34,404 nucleotides of DNA from NCBI GenBank assembly GCA_015056655.1, contig SVFV01000036.1:1-34404 (forward strand), read 5' to 3'. Made by a program: the position numbers and the translations under genes. Origin of the DNA: Butyrivibrio sp. GTDB taxonomy: Bacteria; Bacillota; Clostridia; Lachnospirales; Lachnospiraceae. Shown here one piece after another: positions 24,192 through 31,620 of the stretch (position 1 is its first letter; each line of letters starts with the position of its first letter). The notes below the pieces were generated by a model. The model made no database searches and was not told the origin of the DNA. It saw only the letters and a program-made list of their open reading frames with translations.

Positions 24192-25529
24192 ATGAGAACT
24201 ATAAAAACTAAATATGGAATAATCAAAGGTGTGGATTGTGGAAGCTATATGGTTTACCGTGGAATCCCATATGCCAAAGCCCCTGTCGGAGATCTTAGAT
24301 GGAAAGCGCCGCAGGAACCAGATGTATATACCGGTGTATTTCATGCAGACAGATTTTCTGATATCGCACCGCAAAGAATCCAAAGTCCTGATGGTCCTCA
24401 GATGGGATTCAATTACGGAAAAGAATTTTATGCGGATAAAGAGTTTTTAAGAAATATGTCTGAAGACTGCCTTTATCTCAATATATGGACCCCTGCTGAT
24501 GTTATGCCTGATGCAAAACTTCCTGTTGCATTTTATATCCATGGAGGCGCTTTCATGGGCGGATACAGTTCCGAGGAGGAATTTGACGGAGAAAGTTATG
24601 CCAGGAAGGGTGTAATTCTGGTTACTATAGCATATCGTCTTGGGGCGCTTGGCTTTCTGGCTCACCCATGGCTGTCAGAAGAAAACCACGATAGCATTTC
24701 CGGTAACTACGGTATTCTGGATCAGATCGCTGCACTTAAATGGGTATATGAGAACATACCCTCTTTCGGAGGAAATCCTGAAAATATCACAGTTTTCGGT
24801 CAGTCTGCAGGATGTATGAGCACACAGGTTCTAATATCCAGTGCCCTTACCGGCGAAATGATAAACAAAGCTATTCTTCAGAGCGGAGTTACATGCGAAT
24901 CGGACTTTTTACTTACGCCGTCTCTTGATGAAGAAATGGCTTATGGTGAAAAATTTGTACAGCTGACAGGTGCATCTTCTCTAAAGGAATTAAGAGATAT
25001 CCCTTTTGAAAAGCTTTTGGAATATCAGGATATGTTTATTTCAGAATGCTTCCAGTCCGGGATTGGACTTGCACTTGTTCCCTGCATCGACGGTCATATC
25101 CTTAAGAAAAGTGTAAGAGATATCTATCAAAATGGACAGATGAGAAAAATCCCATATATGACTGGCTTTGTTGCAAATGATATCGGACAGACTCAGGAAG
25201 ACAAAGAAAACAAGAAGGCAGGCCTACTTGAAGATGAATGTAAAAGATGGTGCCTAAAAACACAGGAAATGACAGGAATCCCCTCTTATCTTTACTCTTT
25301 TGTCCATGATCTTCCAGGTGACGACAGTGGAGCATTTCATTCAGCAGAATTGTGGTACATGTTTGGGACCCTGGGAAGATGCTGGAGACCTATGAACAAT
25401 GAAGATGTAAAACTGTCCGAGAAGATGGTTACCTACTGGACCAATTTTATGAAGAATGGTCGTCCATCTGACGAAGCCGCGTGGCGTCCTTATATAAGAG
25501 AAGATGAATACATAGAAGTATTCTGTTAA
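24192..25529 (+). CDS. Type-B carboxylesterase
   Basis: The 445-residue protein is somewhat short for the family (usually about 500). Signatures are YRGIPYAKAPVGDLRWKAPQ, SEDCLYLNIWTP, oxyanion HGGAF (117-121) and nucleophile elbow FGQSAG with Ser205. The candidate catalytic His is in GAFHSAELWYMFG near the C terminus. It has no signal peptide, so it is cytoplasmic. It is co-transcribed with the GPH symporter and probably removes acyl or aromatic groups from the imported sugar. RBS AGGAG. Confidence 0.9.
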   Translation: MRTIKTKYGIIKGVDCGSYMVYRGIPYAKAPVGDLRWKAPQEPDVYTGVFHADRFSDIAPQRIQSPDGPQMGFNYGKEFYADKEFLRNMSEDCLYLNIWTPADVMPDAKLPVAFYIHGGAFMGGYSSEEEFDGESYARKGVILVTIAYRLGALGFLAHPWLSEENHDSISGNYGILDQIAALKWVYENIPSFGGNPENITVFGQSAGCMSTQVLISSALTGEMINKAILQSGVTCESDFLLTPSLDEEMAYGEKFVQLTGASSLKELRDIPFEKLLEYQDMFISECFQSGIGLALVPCIDGHILKKSVRDIYQNGQMRKIPYMTGFVANDIGQTQEDKENKKAGLLEDECKRWCLKTQEMTGIPSYLYSFVHDLPGDDSGAFHSAELWYMFGTLGRCWRPMNNEDVKLSEKMVTYWTNFMKNGRPSDEAAWRPYIREDEYIEVFC

Positions 25530-25541
25530 TGGACACAACAT

Positions 25542-25590
25542 AAGTCCTATGACTTTTGCAATAGTAATGTCGAAAGTCATAGGACTTTTT
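25542..25590 (+). terminator. Terminator of the symporter-esterase operon
   Basis: Perfect 15-bp arms AAGTCCTATGACTTT (25542-25556) and AAAGTCATAGGACTT (25573-25587), then T's to 25590. The opposite strand is A/T-flanked too, so it may also stop the convergent GNAT operon. Confidence 0.88.
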
Positions 25591-25597
25591 GTAAACA

Positions 25598-26419
25598 TTA
25601 AAAATCAATCGAGTATAATACTTCTTCAGTATCAAAAGCTGACTTCGAAATACCTGTAAATGAAAATCCTTTCGATTCATAGAATGCTCTGGCGCGGGTA
25701 TTATCTCTAAATACCCATAAAATGGCATAAGAATACCCTGCATTTTTAATATCGCATAGAACATGATCCATCATCAGGCTACCATAGCCTTTATTCCAAT
25801 TGTCGGGAAGGCTGTGGATACAGATGAGTTCTGCTTTTTCCGCATATTCTTTGTTGCGTGCTGCATCCCAGTATGCTATACAATGAGGCTTGTCATTTGC
25901 CGTAAGTATATATCCATTTCCAAAATTCTCAGCTAAGAGCTGCTTATACATTGCAGTTGCTTTATTGATATCGGTACATTTATCTAATATTTCAGGGCTG
26001 AGTATTTTATTAAAGGCTGCCTTCCAGCTTTCTGTCTGGATATGTGCCAAGACATTTTCATCCCCTGGCTGGACTTTTCTTATTGTTGCACATAGAGCTT
26101 TCATTTTCATCCCATGCACTGCCGTATACAACTCACTTATTTCAGTTATTTTTGTCTTTTGTACAGGTTTATTCCAATCGTGATCATGTATAAGTTGTAT
26201 AATCAGACTACCTTTGGGGTCCATCTCCGGGTACCATCCAATATCAATGACATATCCATTTTCATACTCTACTTGGACCAGATCCTCATTAAGGCGGTCC
26301 TCTTGCTGACTAAATGGAATATCAAAAGCGATGTTGAAGCTGTTGTAAGTCACATTTCCGGGTTTAAATATCTTATCATTAAGATTGATATTATATTGTC
26401 TCTGCTGTATTCTTGTCAT
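25598..26419 (-). CDS. GNAT N-acetyltransferase with an unidentified N-terminal domain
   Basis: Residues about 112-273 are a GNAT domain: ATIRKVQPGDENVLAHIQTE at the start, the acetyl-CoA loop NWNKGYGSLMMDHVL (pattern Q/N-x-x-G-x-G) and DNTRARAFYESKGF near the end. The first 105 residues form a separate domain containing VIDIGWYPEMDPKGSLIIQL, which resembles small immunity-like or orphan domains that often stand alone. I cannot name it. The RBS is weak. The gene lies 12 bp downstream of a 59-residue orphan gene, probably in one operon. Confidence 0.82.
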   Translation of the reverse strand: MTRIQQRQYNINLNDKIFKPGNVTYNSFNIAFDIPFSQQEDRLNEDLVQVEYENGYVIDIGWYPEMDPKGSLIIQLIHDHDWNKPVQKTKITEISELYTAVHGMKMKALCATIRKVQPGDENVLAHIQTESWKAAFNKILSPEILDKCTDINKATAMYKQLLAENFGNGYILTANDKPHCIAYWDAARNKEYAEKAELICIHSLPDNWNKGYGSLMMDHVLCDIKNAGYSYAILWVFRDNTRARAFYESKGFSFTGISKSAFDTEEVLYSIDF

Positions 26420-26431
26420 ACCATTTATACT

Positions 26432-26611
26432 CTATTCCGGCCAACTAGATCCCACGTTTAGCCCGTTATCATCAAGAAATTCATCTTCAACAGAAACAAA
26501 TTTCTCGGTGCCCTTTTCATTGATTAATGTAACAGACACTTTCGGCTTTTGACCGGGAAGTAATTCCTCGCAGCCATAATCTCCATCATATATTTGCTTT
26601 ATCTTCCACAT
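26432..26611 (-). CDS. MWKIKQ-type small orphan protein, copy 1
   Basis: The 59-residue protein begins MWKIKQIYDGDYGCEELLPG and continues KPKVSVTLINEKG, ending SSWPE. AGGAG lies upstream of the ATG. A paralog with the same first 30 residues is encoded at 32975-33139. Similar small proteins are, as far as I recall, frequent in Lachnospiraceae, but no function is known to me. It precedes the GNAT gene in an apparent operon. Confidence 0.72.
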   Translation of the reverse strand: MWKIKQIYDGDYGCEELLPGQKPKVSVTLINEKGTEKFVSVEDEFLDDNGLNVGSSWPE

Positions 26612-26682
26612 AGTTACTGCTCTCCTATATGAATTATATTGTATTCGATTAGCAGCCCTATTATATCAAAATACTAACTGAT

Positions 26683-26738
26683 AAACGAAAAGAGAGCTGA
26701 ATATTTTGGGGTTCAACTCTCTTTTCAATAGATGTAAC
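26683..26738. repeat. Dispersed hairpin repeat, copy 1
   Basis: AAACGAAAAGAGA at the left and CTCTCTTTTCAATA-GATGTAAC at the right are shared with 30055-30107. The arms AAAAGAGAG (26688-26696) and CTCTCTTTT pair, while the loop sequences differ but still form an inner stem (TGAA/TTCA here). Confidence 0.7.
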
Positions 26739-26830
26739 AAAAGGTATTTTAATATTATTTGGTTTATCGGAAGAAATCCATTAGAGCTTTACTCCAGATT
26801 CTTTGAATTAAGATGAATCTCTTCTCAAAA

Positions 26831-26938
26831 TCAGTCGCGGGACGGAGTATATTTTGTCCATCTGTCATATCCTAATTCTTGCATTTCACCTTTAAAATTT
26901 CGCCACTTACCTAAGATGTAAGGACAGGTCCATGGGAA
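26831..26938 (-). pseudogene. Short coding remnant
   Basis: On the minus strand an open frame ending at TGA (26831-26833) reads PWTCPYILGKWRNFKGEMQE then LGYDRWTKYTPSRD. It is protein-like but has no start or RBS. The remaining 26739-26830 sequence shows nothing else. Confidence 0.3.
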
Positions 26939-26977
26939 TATTGTATGATTGCATCATCAAAGAAAGGAGCACACTTC

Positions 26978-27415
26978 ATGAAGGTTAACGTAGATATATC
27001 TCCACAATACAAGGATCCATATGCTGTGATATACACAGAAAGGGTAACTCCGGACATACAGCGTATGATCGATATGCTCGGCTCATATGACAGCCCGATT
27101 ACAGCTTTGCAAAGCAACGGAGACATAGTGATCCTGCAGCCTGCAGAAATCTATATGGTCAGGGTGGAAAACACAGAAACCATAATCTATACGGAAAGGA
27201 AGCAGTACAGGTCACGAAAAAGACTCTACGAGATCGGCGAACAGCTTGGCAACCAGTTCATGCAGATATCAAAATCCACCCTCATAAATCTCTCATGCAT
27301 GGACAGCATAGAGCCCGGCTTTAGCGGAACGCTCCTATTAAAGTTAAAAAATGGCTGTAAAGATTATGTTTCAAGAAAGTATCTGTCAGAATTTAAAAAA
27401 TATCTAGGACTATAA
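26978..27415 (+). CDS. LytTR-domain DNA-binding regulator
   Basis: The 145-residue protein starts at the ATG after GAAAGGAG; an ATG 11 codons upstream lacks an RBS. The C-terminal part (about 50-145) is a LytTR domain: ILQPAEIYMVRVENTETIIY, FMQISKSTLINLSCMDSIEP, GCKDYVSRKYLSEFKKYLGL. There is no receiver domain. Such short LytTR proteins are usually encoded with a DUF3021 membrane protein, as here, and control their own operon. Confidence 0.92.
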   Translation: MKVNVDISPQYKDPYAVIYTERVTPDIQRMIDMLGSYDSPITALQSNGDIVILQPAEIYMVRVENTETIIYTERKQYRSRKRLYEIGEQLGNQFMQISKSTLINLSCMDSIEPGFSGTLLLKLKNGCKDYVSRKYLSEFKKYLGL

Positions 27416-27428
27416 AAGGAGAAAAATA

Positions 27429-27848
27429 ATGAAAGAAGTTGTAAAAAGAGCAGTTCTTGGAATAGGTATCGCAATGTTATTCTTTTGTATCTCAGGAATC
27501 ATTTTCGACATAAACGGCGGCGGAACATTTACGCTTACCAACTACCAGTTCACCAAAATGGTGCTTGGATGCATAATCGTAGGCATAGGATTTGGTGTCC
27601 CGACAATAGTTTATGATGCTGAAAACATCCCCATGCCCTTAAGAGTACTGATCCATATGGGCATTGGCTGCATAATCTATACCATAGTGGCATTCAATGT
27701 TGGCTGGGTAAACGCATCAACACCTGCCCAGGGCATAATTGTGATCGGAGCACAGCTCCTTGTTGCCTTTATCACCTGGTTCCTCTTCATGAGACATTAC
27801 AGCGCTGAGGCAAAAAAGATGAATGACAGAATTCAGGCATTAAAATAA
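27429..27848 (+). CDS. DUF3021 membrane protein
   Basis: The 139-residue protein has four hydrophobic helices (about 10-27, 38-60, 74-93, 100-120) and a charged C terminus. GGAG lies ten bases before the start, 13 bp after the LytTR gene. DUF3021 proteins pair with LytTR regulators and are thought to keep the regulator inactive at the membrane. The inducing signal is unknown. Confidence 0.9.
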   Translation: MKEVVKRAVLGIGIAMLFFCISGIIFDINGGGTFTLTNYQFTKMVLGCIIVGIGFGVPTIVYDAENIPMPLRVLIHMGIGCIIYTIVAFNVGWVNASTPAQGIIVIGAQLLVAFITWFLFMRHYSAEAKKMNDRIQALK

Positions 27849-27886
27849 ATTCTTAGAACAATAATTAAAAACATCTGTTATTATTC

Positions 27887-27926
27887 AAAAAACGTTTGGG
27901 AGGTTTCTGACTTCTCAAACGTTTTT
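27887..27926 (+). terminator. Terminator of the LytTR-DUF3021 operon
   Basis: AAAAACGTTTGGGAG (27888-27902) pairs with CTCAAACGTTTTT (27913-27926), about 40 bp after the stop. Confidence 0.85.
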
Positions 27927-27995
27927 ATGTTCCTTATGAATTTAAGAAATATCTGTATAACAGGAAAAAACGCTGTGTTATAGTAGTATCTATGC

Positions 27996-28050
27996 ATGTA
28001 AAAGCATTTTGACATGCCCAAAATGGCTAATGTAAAAGCCTTTTGATGGC
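27996..28050. repeat. Tandem pair of an ATGTAAAAGC-TTTTGA repeat
   Basis: ATGTAAAAGCATTTTGA (from 27996) and ATGTAAAAGCCTTTTGA (from 28030) are 34 bp apart. Copy 1 lies within a GCATGT...ACATGC inverted pair. They precede the XRE stub and may be its former operators. The 27927-27990 stretch shows nothing else. Confidence 0.5.
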
Positions 28051-28100
28051 AACAAATTCAATATCTCGATATTCTGAGGTGGAAAGAGAGACAGACACAT

Positions 28101-28259
28101 ATGGAACTTGGAAACAGACTTAAGGAATTACGGAAAAGCCAAAATATCAATCAGGACGAATTGGCAGAGAAGCTTTTCGTAACATATGGGATATTTTGGC
28201 AAAATAGAAGGATGCTTTTCTCGGGACCGGGCATATACTTCGATATGTGTGTGTTATAA
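28101..28259 (+). pseudogene. Truncated XRE-family HTH protein
   Basis: ATG at 28101 opens MELGNRLKELRKSQNINQDE then LAEKLFVT, the first two helices of a Cro/CI HTH. The expected recognition helix (typically TxxxISxWExG) is replaced by unrelated sequence, and the frame stops after 52 residues. This looks like a deletion junction. Confidence 0.6.
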
Positions 28260-28304
28260 GATTGTTACATCATTAATCACACATGAAAAGAGGTAATAGA
28301 ACTA

Positions 28305-28565
28305 ATGAAATGTCCAAAATGCGGAAATGAGATGATAAAAGGAAAAATCGGATTAAGTGCGTTTTCAAAAGGGATGCCTGGTTTGTATTGGGCTCCCGAA
28401 GAAGTTTTTAATCGACTGATTCCTCAGACAATAACTATTAAAAAGGCCGTTTCAGAGGGTGGAGCACACATCAAACTTGGAAATGGACTTACTGACAATA
28501 GAACAAATGGGTATATTTGCAAGCACTGCAATTGCGTGCTGTTAGAGGATGCTATTGAGGATTGA
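28305..28565 (+). CDS. Zinc-ribbon protein (PF20097/DUF6487-like)
   Basis: The 86-residue protein has CPKCG at 3-7 and CKHCNC at 73-78, two CxxC knuckles expected to bind one zinc. Between them lies APEEVFNRLIPQTITIKKAV. The layout (N-terminal MKCPKCGNEM, C-terminal knuckle) fits the small PF20097 group; function unknown. RBS AGAGG. It is a single gene; the 28566-28755 stretch after it has no gene I can support. Confidence 0.72.
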   Translation: MKCPKCGNEMIKGKIGLSAFSKGMPGLYWAPEEVFNRLIPQTITIKKAVSEGGAHIKLGNGLTDNRTNGYICKHCNCVLLEDAIED

Positions 28566-28755
28566 GGGAGAAATGACGGATTTGAACCTTCGGTCTTCGC
28601 TCCGGTACGAATAAGGTCGCAGGCACAAGATAAGATTCATACACGCAAATGTATATGCCGCTTTCATCTCCATCCGCGCTTTACCATACATCTGTGTATA
28701 TCTGAATCCATGGTTTTCCTTGATTATTGAAGAAACACCATGAGCTTATTAGCAC

Positions 28756-29343
28756 TCACTCACTAAGAAGTTTATCCATAATATCAGACAATACCTGCTT
28801 CTCCTCGTCACTAAGCTTAGAGAAGATGGCAGCAAAGAATTCCTTCCTCTCATCTTCTACTTCTAAGGCGCGTGCTGAGCCTTTTTCTGTAAGGAATAAA
28901 AGTGTAGCCCTCTTATCTGTAGGATCAACCTTTCTCTCCACATATCTGTCATTCTCAAGCTTGTTTATAAGCTCAGAAACTGAAGACTATCCTATACCTG
29001 CCTTCTCCATAAGAGCCTTCTGTCTTATTCCTTCAGGTTCCTCACTTATAAGGACAAGTAGATGCTCCCTTGAAAGCGGAGGCTTCCTCATGGGGTGAGG
29101 ACCGGGATGACCCAGCGGGCAAAACGGGGGCATATCACCATGAGGACCGGGCTCATCAAAGCCTGGCTTCGGTGGCCTTTCAAAATGAGGTTCTCCCATA
29201 GGCGGTATATTAGGAGGAAGCTTATCCAATCCTTCAGGAGTAAAATCATGCTTTCCAGGTCCCATGGGATGTTTTTTTCTGGTAAACTTCAGGATCTTTT
29301 TCATGAGTTCCATATCATCTATCTTATTCATATAGTTTGTCAC
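28756..29343 (-). pseudogene. MarR-family regulator interrupted by one TAG codon
   Basis: Two adjacent frames in the same phase form one 195-codon MarR protein broken by TAG at 28984-28986. The first part (118 residues) has an N-terminal helix, a Pro/Gly/His-rich insert (about 25-85) and LSREHLLVLISEEPEGIRQK then ALMEKAGIG. After the stop comes SSVSELINKLENDRYVERKV then DPTDKRATLLFLTEKG, the recognition helix and wing. The stop sits where relatives have a polar residue, so CAG to TAG is the simplest event. It is probably inactive unless the stop is suppressed. It lies downstream of the flavodoxin gene, likely its regulatory target. Confidence 0.78.
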
Positions 29344-29417
29344 CCCCCATTACAAGAGATAAAGACAGGAAAAAATCTGTTTTCCTATCACTTTTTTCAT
29401 GTACCTATCTCCTCGTT

Positions 29418-29894
29418 TTATAACCATTCCTGAGCCCAGGATCTTAATTCATCCTCAGATGCGTCGTTTTCAAAGCGTTTTCCATGCACAATCTTTGCTC
29501 TTTTGGCAATCTCCTGCATATTTTTAGCGGACTCTTCTATATCGCTTCCCCCGGATGTGGCAAAAGGAATCACTGTCTTTCCGGTAAAATCATAGCTTTC
29601 CATGAATGTATCTATGATCGATGGCTCTCTGTACCACCATACGGGAAATCCAACAAATATAACATCATAGTCTGCCATATTATCCTTTTTTGCTGAAATA
29701 CCGGGTCTTGAGGATTTATCCTGCATTTCAATGCTGCTTCTGCTCTTATCGTTCTGCCAGTCAAGATCTTCATCTGTATATTTCTTTTCAGGTACTATCT
29801 CAAATAACTCAGCTCCGATTGCTGCTGCAAGTTTTTGTGACAGTGTAGCCGTTACTCCGCTTGCAGAAAAATAAGCGACTAGTGGTTTACTCAT
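29418..29894 (-). CDS. Flavodoxin-like protein
   Basis: The 158-residue protein has the flavodoxin_4 pattern: KPLVAYFSASGVTATLSQKL (phosphate-binding loop), VIFVGFPVWWYREPSIIDTF (FMN-stacking aromatic region) and VIPFATSGGSDIEES. It is a soluble FMN electron carrier or quinone/nitro-reductase-like protein. RBS AAGGAGG. The MarR gene follows 74 bp downstream. MarR-controlled flavodoxins often answer redox-active or aromatic stress; that is inference here. Confidence 0.9.
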   Translation of the reverse strand: MSKPLVAYFSASGVTATLSQKLAAAIGAELFEIVPEKKYTDEDLDWQNDKSRSSIEMQDKSSRPGISAKKDNMADYDVIFVGFPVWWYREPSIIDTFMESYDFTGKTVIPFATSGGSDIEESAKNMQEIAKRAKIVHGKRFENDASEDELRSWAQEWL

Positions 29895-30054
29895 GTCCTG
29901 TTATCCTCCTTATATCTTTCCACAAATTATATACATTGATTTCTCCGTAACGCTCTAGTGAGGATATATATGGAATCAAATTAATTATCTCATGGGGGAC
30001 TTAATATCATGTAAATTAATTCTTAAATAAAGATTAACTATATTAAGCCATGAC

Positions 30055-30107
30055 AAACGAAAAGAGAACGGGATGGGGGTCCTGCTCTCTTTTCAATAAG
30101 ATGTAAC
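30055..30107. repeat. Dispersed hairpin repeat, copy 2
   Basis: Flanks AAACGAAAAGAGA and CTCTCTTTTCAATAAGATGTAAC match 26683-26738. The loop interior (ACGGGATGGGGGTCCTG) differs in sequence but keeps an inner GGA/TCC pairing. The surrounding 29895-30177 stretch has no gene. Confidence 0.7.
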
Positions 30108-30177
30108 TTGTGGAGTTTTATGTTATTCAGTCTATATTTGTATCATAATACGTTAATCAGTGCGGCGTCAAATATGC

Positions 30178-30384
30178 TCACTTTACTTCGTCTGTAGAAC
30201 CGTCTTTTTTCACTACTTCGAGCCTACATCCAAGTCCAAATGCTGCTGCACAAGTTGCCATAAGCCCCCAGGGTGCAACCGCAAAACCAAGGATACCGCC
30301 GATGATTCCGGCATTTACAGGTACGCTGATGATTACCTCATCGCCCTTCTTTACCTGAATCCTGTCAAACCTTGGTAGTGTCCT
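30178..30384 (-). pseudogene. 5'-truncated DUF4342 protein
   Basis: A minus-strand frame without any start codon reads RFDRIQVKKGDEVIISVPVN then AGIIGGILGFAVAPWGLMAT and ends LEVVKKDGSTDEVK at TGA (30178-30180). It matches the C-terminal DUF4342 domain; the usual helical N-terminal half is missing. The frame opens right after TAA at 30385-30387, ten bases past the preceding gene. The gene has probably lost its 5' end by deletion. Confidence 0.6.
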
Positions 30385-30396
30385 TTAATTGAACTG

Positions 30397-30633
30397 TTAT
30401 GCTTTTGCTACACTTACAATAAGTGCAATTACACCTGCTATGATAAGAAGCGGGAATGCTATTGCAATCAGTCCGCTAAATACTAGTGATATAAGGACTA
30501 TCGGGAAAACAACTGCTCCAAAGATCACTTTAATAAGCCCCCACGAAAATTTAAATGCAAAGCCTAAAAACTTTCCGATAAATCCAAACAACAGGGCAAG
30601 GAATAATATAGTTAGTAACATATTGATCACCAT
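30397..30633 (-). CDS. Small hydrophobic membrane protein, 78 residues
   Basis: Almost entirely hydrophobic, with two or three membrane helices (LLTILFLALLFGFIGKFLGF, VIFGAVVFPIVLISLVFSGL, AFPLLIIAGVIALIVSVAKA). It lies 3 bp after the next upstream gene in an apparent PspC operon. Small proteins of this kind often accompany PspC and DUF4342 in Firmicutes. No catalytic motif is visible. Confidence 0.7.
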   Translation of the reverse strand: MVINMLLTILFLALLFGFIGKFLGFAFKFSWGLIKVIFGAVVFPIVLISLVFSGLIAIAFPLLIIAGVIALIVSVAKA

Positions 30634-30636
30634 CCT

Positions 30637-30858
30637 TTACAAAACATACTCATCCGTCTCTTCCTGACGTCTATTAACTTTATGTGTTTCTATTTTTTTC
30701 TTTACGAAGTTCTTAACCGGAAACACATAGCATGTACCGACTATAGTCAGGAGTATCGCCTCCAACATGAACATTGCGTTTGCCTCCTGAACTGCTTCCC
30801 ATGTAAGTGCCACACCGATCACCATTCCAATAGCACCTAAATATCTTTTATTGTTCAT
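30637..30858 (-). CDS. Small membrane protein with basic tail, 73 residues
   Basis: Start chosen at the ATG eight bases after GAGG; an in-frame GTG lies three codons upstream. It has two hydrophobic segments (about 7-22 and 28-50), then a basic tail KKKIETHKVNRRQEETDE. It sits between the PspC gene and another small membrane gene. The family is not recognised. Confidence 0.65.
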   Translation of the reverse strand: MNNKRYLGAIGMVIGVALTWEAVQEANAMFMLEAILLTIVGTCYVFPVKNFVKKKIETHKVNRRQEETDEYVL

Positions 30859-30902
30859 CAGTAACACCTCTTAAGTCGCTACCAGAGTATTCATCAATGG
30901 TT

Positions 30903-31220
30903 TTAAAGAGTAAAACCTTTGATCTCTTCAGTATCTGAGCCAAGCTTAAAACCAACAGGCTCGCCGGATTCATTCTCAAACGTTACAGGAGCGCTGCTTT
31001 TATACTCAATGTATCCTCTGTAGCTGTTTTCATTTGCAGGAGCTTCATCCATAACGATAGCTGCGATAATATAGGGGAGTAATCCGATTCCTGAACACAT
31101 AAGAAGGAGCACATATACAAGTCTTACGAATGAAGTATCGATTCCAAAGTATTCAGCTATACCTGCGCATACTCCACAAACCATTTTGTTATTACTTTTT
31201 GTTAATCTCTTTGTTCTCAT
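30903..31220 (-). CDS. PspC-domain membrane protein
   Basis: The 105-residue protein starts at the ATG after GAGGAAAGG; an ATG ten codons upstream is in frame but less well placed. The PspC signature is clear: LTKSNNKMVCGVCAGIAEYF then GIDTSFVRLVYVLLL and PYIIAAIVMDEAP. It is first in an operon with two small membrane proteins and a DUF4342 remnant. PspC proteins take part in cell-envelope stress responses. Confidence 0.9.
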   Translation of the reverse strand: MRTKRLTKSNNKMVCGVCAGIAEYFGIDTSFVRLVYVLLLMCSGIGLLPYIIAAIVMDEAPANENSYRGYIEYKSSAPVTFENESGEPVGFKLGSDTEEIKGFTL

Positions 31221-31510
31221 AACCTTTCCTCTTTTCATCAACTGAAACAATTCTCTGTTGATATAACGATTGTATGACCAAAATGTCTTCAGATAAATGT
31301 CAGCCTATGCAAAAATAGTATGCTTATTTCTCTTTCCACGTACATTTTTAATCTTTAATTGGAACTATCCTATCACTAATATACTCATTCAATCCTTAAA
31401 CACTGATATATTTCTCATTTACACGGATTTATTTGCTATATGCAGCAAAAATTTACCGGAATAGACTTTGATACAGTCGATGGAGAGGACTTGCTGTAGA
31501 AATATTGATA

Positions 31511-31577
31511 AAAAAAGCCGCCATACTGGCGACTGTAGTTTTTGGGAGGATGCTGTCTGGCTTTTTGCCAGACAGCG
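31511..31577 (-). ncRNA. Candidate small RNA: hairpin, CCUCC linker, terminator
   Basis: Read on the minus strand: a perfect 10-bp hairpin (31577-31568 with 31562-31553, 5-nt loop), then ATCCTCCC (31552-31545), a single-stranded linker, and a terminator GTCGCCA-GTA-TGGCGGC (31534-31518) followed by T7. The exposed CCTCC could pair with Shine-Dalgarno sequences. No gene ends here to require a terminator. The promoter is not identified. Confidence 0.4.
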
Positions 31578-31620
31578 TTATGAAAAAGTTATTAACTCTG
31601 TTAACAAGAGGTTTGCTCTT

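Noticed and set aside
28566..28625. tRNA-like 3' end on the minus strand (GGTTCAAATCC T-loop followed by GTCATTTCTCCC)
   Set aside because: The T-stem has a mismatch, no matching cloverleaf 5' half or CCA was found, and an 11-base match can arise by chance. At most it is an old attachment-site remnant.
31553..31577. Perfect 10-bp hairpin read as a plus-strand terminator
   Set aside because: No T tract follows on the plus strand; interpreted as part of a minus-strand RNA candidate instead.
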